A DNA stretch of 16,892 bases from an uncultured Acetatifactor sp. (GTDB lineage Bacteria; Bacillota; Clostridia; Lachnospirales; Lachnospiraceae): assembly GCA_910584235.1 (NCBI GenBank), contig CAJTZD010000071.1, positions 1 through 16,892 of the forward strand, in the 5' to 3' direction. The notes under the pieces were generated by a model. It made no database searches and had not been told where the DNA came from. It saw only the letters and a list, made by a program, of their open reading frames with translations. The position numbers and the translations under genes are program-made. Below, piece after piece: positions 15,698 through 16,892 of the stretch (position 1 is its first letter; the number at the start of each line of letters is the position of its first letter).

Positions 15698-15883
15698 TTG
15701 AGGGTAGAGTTTTTCGAGTTCACTCTCATAACTCTAAATCCAGAGGCATCCTTTTGTGGCAGACAGGATTCCAGTACCGCCCCCACAGCGGTGCTTCACA
15801 TCGCTTCTGTGACAGTTAGACTCTTTGAGGATACGCCTTGCGGTCTGCCGGAAGCTATCCTGAAAGCAGTGCGGTCATGTTAG
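15698..15883 (+). pseudogene. tnpA: IS66 TnpA (Orf1) C-terminal remnant
   Basis: The end of this frame, IASVTVRLFEDTPCGLPEAI, followed by LKAVRSC, is the typical C-terminus of IS66 Orf1. The N-terminal helix-turn-helix part is gone: only about 50 nt separate the terminal repeat from this frame, so an internal deletion is likely. Its stop overlaps the tnpB ATG (ATG at 15877, stop at 15881), the usual IS66 arrangement. The first ~20 residues may not be original tnpA sequence. Confidence 0.65.
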
Positions 15884-16235
15884 GCGACCTCTCCCGGGTA
15901 GAAAAGCACCGGGTACACGGATATGAGGAAACAGCTGAACGGTTTGATTGATTTCCTCCAATACAGCTTTCAGCTTGATCCTTACAGTAATTCGCTGTTC
16001 CTTTTCTGCCGGAAACGTGCGGAGCGGATCAAGGCAGTCCATTATGAACGAGGCGGCTTGTGTCTTTTCGCGCTATGAAAGCGACCGTCTCCACTGGCCG
16101 CACACAGGTGAAGAAGTCAGACAGCTCTCCCGTCAGCAGATCCCCTGGCTGTTGGAAAGTCTGAATCCGGAACAACCAAAAGTGGTCCGCAAATGGGCTC
16201 CCCAAAAGCCCGGGAAACCCGGAAATTCCTTATAA
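15877..16235 (+). pseudogene. tnpB: IS66 TnpB (Orf2), two frameshifts
   Basis: IS66 Orf2 accessory protein read in three frames. MLGDLSRVEKH starts at 15877; GYTDMRKQLNGLIDFLQYSF and FCRKRAERIKAVHYERGG follow in a second frame; SDRLHWPHTGEEVRQLSRQQ and PEQPKVVRKWAP follow in a third (frame ending at 16235). The shifts fall near 15908 and near 16065. The content is otherwise almost full length for Orf2 (about 115-120 aa), so this is a recently decayed gene rather than a fragment. Confidence 0.8.
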
Positions 16236-16266
16236 ATACTGGAAAGTCCTGCCGTTTTATGGTACA

Positions 16267-16616
16267 ATGGACCTATCAGAGCAGGAAAGTCTTCAGCCCA
16301 TGCCGGATACAGAACAGGAGTACAATATCAGATCAAAGAACCGGAACAGCAGGTCCGGCTCCTGAAAGAGCAGGTTGATTTCCTTACCCGTAAACTTCAT
16401 GGAGCAAATTCGGTGAAGATGTCTGCCCTTGAAATAGAGGGACAGATGTCTCTTTTTAATGAAACGGAATCCTGTGCCGATCCGGAGACGCAGGAGCCGG
16501 ACCTGGCCTGGGTCGAAAAGCATTTGCAGAAAAGGAAATATGCCGGCCAGCGGGAGAACCTGATAAAAGACATTCCCCGCAGTAAAGTGCTCCACACAAT
16601 CGTAAGCGTCAAATAA
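16267..16616 (+). pseudogene. tnpC: IS66 TnpC transposase, N-terminal part
   Basis: N-terminus MDLSEQESLQPMPDTEQEYN from ATG 16267, then one frameshift near 16328, then QIKEPEQQVRLLKEQVDFLT, the KLHG region, MSALEIEGQMSLFNE and DIPRSKVLHTI. This is the leucine-zipper-like N-terminal region and linker of IS66 transposases; the zinc-binding and DDE catalytic domains are missing. The last codons (VSVK, stop at 16616) come from the terminal repeat of the second element, so the original tnpC sequence ends at about 16601. Confidence 0.75.
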
Positions 16617-16618
16617 GA
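16602..16618 (+). repeat. IS66 terminal repeat, copy 2
   Basis: Same 17 nt as 15646-15662. Here it is the outer end of the second, minus-oriented element, inserted in tnpC of the first. Confidence 0.75.
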
Positions 16619-16737
16619 TGGTGGATAGAAAAATAACCACCGCCCCTCTATACTAAAAGGACAATGGTTATCGGCACCGTTCCTGTACCATGGGATCCCA
16701 TGGCAGATAGTCATCCAGATATTCCGGATTCTCAAGA
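16602..16737 (-). mobile_element. Second IS66-family remnant, right end, inverted
   Basis: Its outer end is the GTAAGCG terminus at 16602, pointing into an element that extends rightward. A tnpC C-terminus on the minus strand lies inside. The element stops about 35 nt short of a CRISPR repeat, so everything but its last ~135 nt has been lost. The right boundary is approximate. Confidence 0.65.
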
Positions 16738-16739
16738 AA
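16668..16739 (-). pseudogene. tnpC: IS66 TnpC transposase, C-terminal tail
   Basis: Minus-strand frame FLENPEYLDDYLPWDPMVQE, then RCR and stop (stop at 16668-16670). The acidic EYLDDYLPW tail is characteristic of the IS66 transposase C-terminus. Only about 23 codons are left; upstream codons fall in what appears to be CRISPR spacer. It contains the 16-bp palindrome CCATGGGATCCCATGG (16688-16703). Confidence 0.65.
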
Positions 16740-16772
16740 TACCGTTCTTGATATAGGGTAAATGCCACGCAT

Positions 16773-16804
16773 ATTTCAATCCACACTCCCGCACAGGGAG
16801 TGAC
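16773..16804 (-). CRISPR. Single type I-C CRISPR repeat
   Basis: A 32-nt sequence whose minus strand begins GTCACTCCC and ends GTGGATTGAAAT. The internal stem ACTCCC/GGGAGT with loop TGTGC is the type I-C (clostridial) repeat structure. The ATTGAAAT end places the spacer at lower coordinates (about 16738-16772, ~35 nt), after which IS66 sequence begins. No second repeat is present on either side within the window, so this looks like the leader-end repeat of a disrupted array. Confidence 0.75.
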
Positions 16805-16892
16805 AAATTTACTATAAAACTAAACTCCCATGTCCTACACACTTGACACCACCATAAATGAAACCTTTTGGGCAAGTCTGGGTTTGCAATTG
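16805..16892 (-). promoter_or_regulatory. Possible CRISPR leader, cut by the window edge
   Basis: 88 nt next to the repeat, on the side opposite the spacer. It is AT-rich near the repeat (minus strand TTTAGTTTTATAGTAAATTT), has no open gene and no further repeat. Position and orientation fit a type I-C leader, with cas genes expected further right; this is inference. Confidence 0.45.

Larger units (their letters stand above)
15646..16601 (+). mobile_element. IS66-family element remnant, left part
   Basis: It starts with a GTAAGCG terminus, the usual end of IS66-family elements, and carries in order tnpA (3' part), tnpB (frameshifted) and the 5' part of tnpC. At 16602 it is cut by the terminus of a second IS66 copy in the opposite orientation. 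It cannot transpose by itself. Confidence 0.8.

Noticed and set aside
16688..16703. 16-bp perfect palindrome CCATGGGATCCCATGG
   Set aside because: It encodes the LPWDPM part of the transposase tail, so it is probably a coding coincidence rather than a binding site.

Overview
The window looks like chromosome from a Firmicute of the Lachnospiraceae/Clostridia type. The reasons are strong AGGAGG-type ribosome binding sites, sigma-A promoters of the TTGACA/TATAAT kind, LplA/B/C-style sugar ABC transporters, a membrane-fused GDPD, an IS66-family element and a type I-C CRISPR repeat. No rRNA or tRNA gene was seen. The species assignment is inference.

Region 1 (1-5590) is mostly metabolic. It holds a GMP synthase whose glutaminase domain has lost its catalytic centre (44-1336, minus), a Gfo/Idh/MocA dehydrogenase (1502-2677, minus) and a glycerophosphodiester phosphodiesterase with an N-terminal membrane domain (2820-4643, minus). 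An inositol-monophosphatase-family enzyme (4813-5589, plus) is divergent from the last of these.

Region 2 (5523-15430) is a carbohydrate-utilisation locus. An operon on the minus strand encodes two permeases and a lipoprotein binding protein, followed by a 5'-truncated glycoside hydrolase fragment. Divergent from it is a cytoplasmic GH36-like alpha-galactosidase. A LacI-family regulator and a full-length (alpha/alpha)6-type glycoside hydrolase complete the locus. Four copies of a near-identical operator (core CAAAAACGTT) sit at the three promoters that drive transporter, GH36 and GH, so the locus is most simply one regulon of the local LacI protein: import of an oligosaccharide, then intracellular cleavage. 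The transporter has no ATPase gene nearby and probably uses a shared MsmK/MsmX-type ATPase.

Region 3 (15431-16892) is non-coding and mobile debris. It has the 5' part of a decayed IS66 element (terminal repeat, tnpA tail, frameshifted tnpB, 5' part of tnpC). This abuts the 3' end of a second IS66 copy in the opposite orientation. That in turn runs into one type I-C CRISPR repeat with a leader-like sequence beyond it at the window edge. The layout suggests the leader end of a CRISPR array destroyed by IS66 activity, with any cas genes to the right of the window.

I saw no clearly novel defence or other system. The most interesting points are the degenerate GMP synthase, the four-operator LacI regulon, the orphan hydrolase C-terminus and the CRISPR/IS66 junction.
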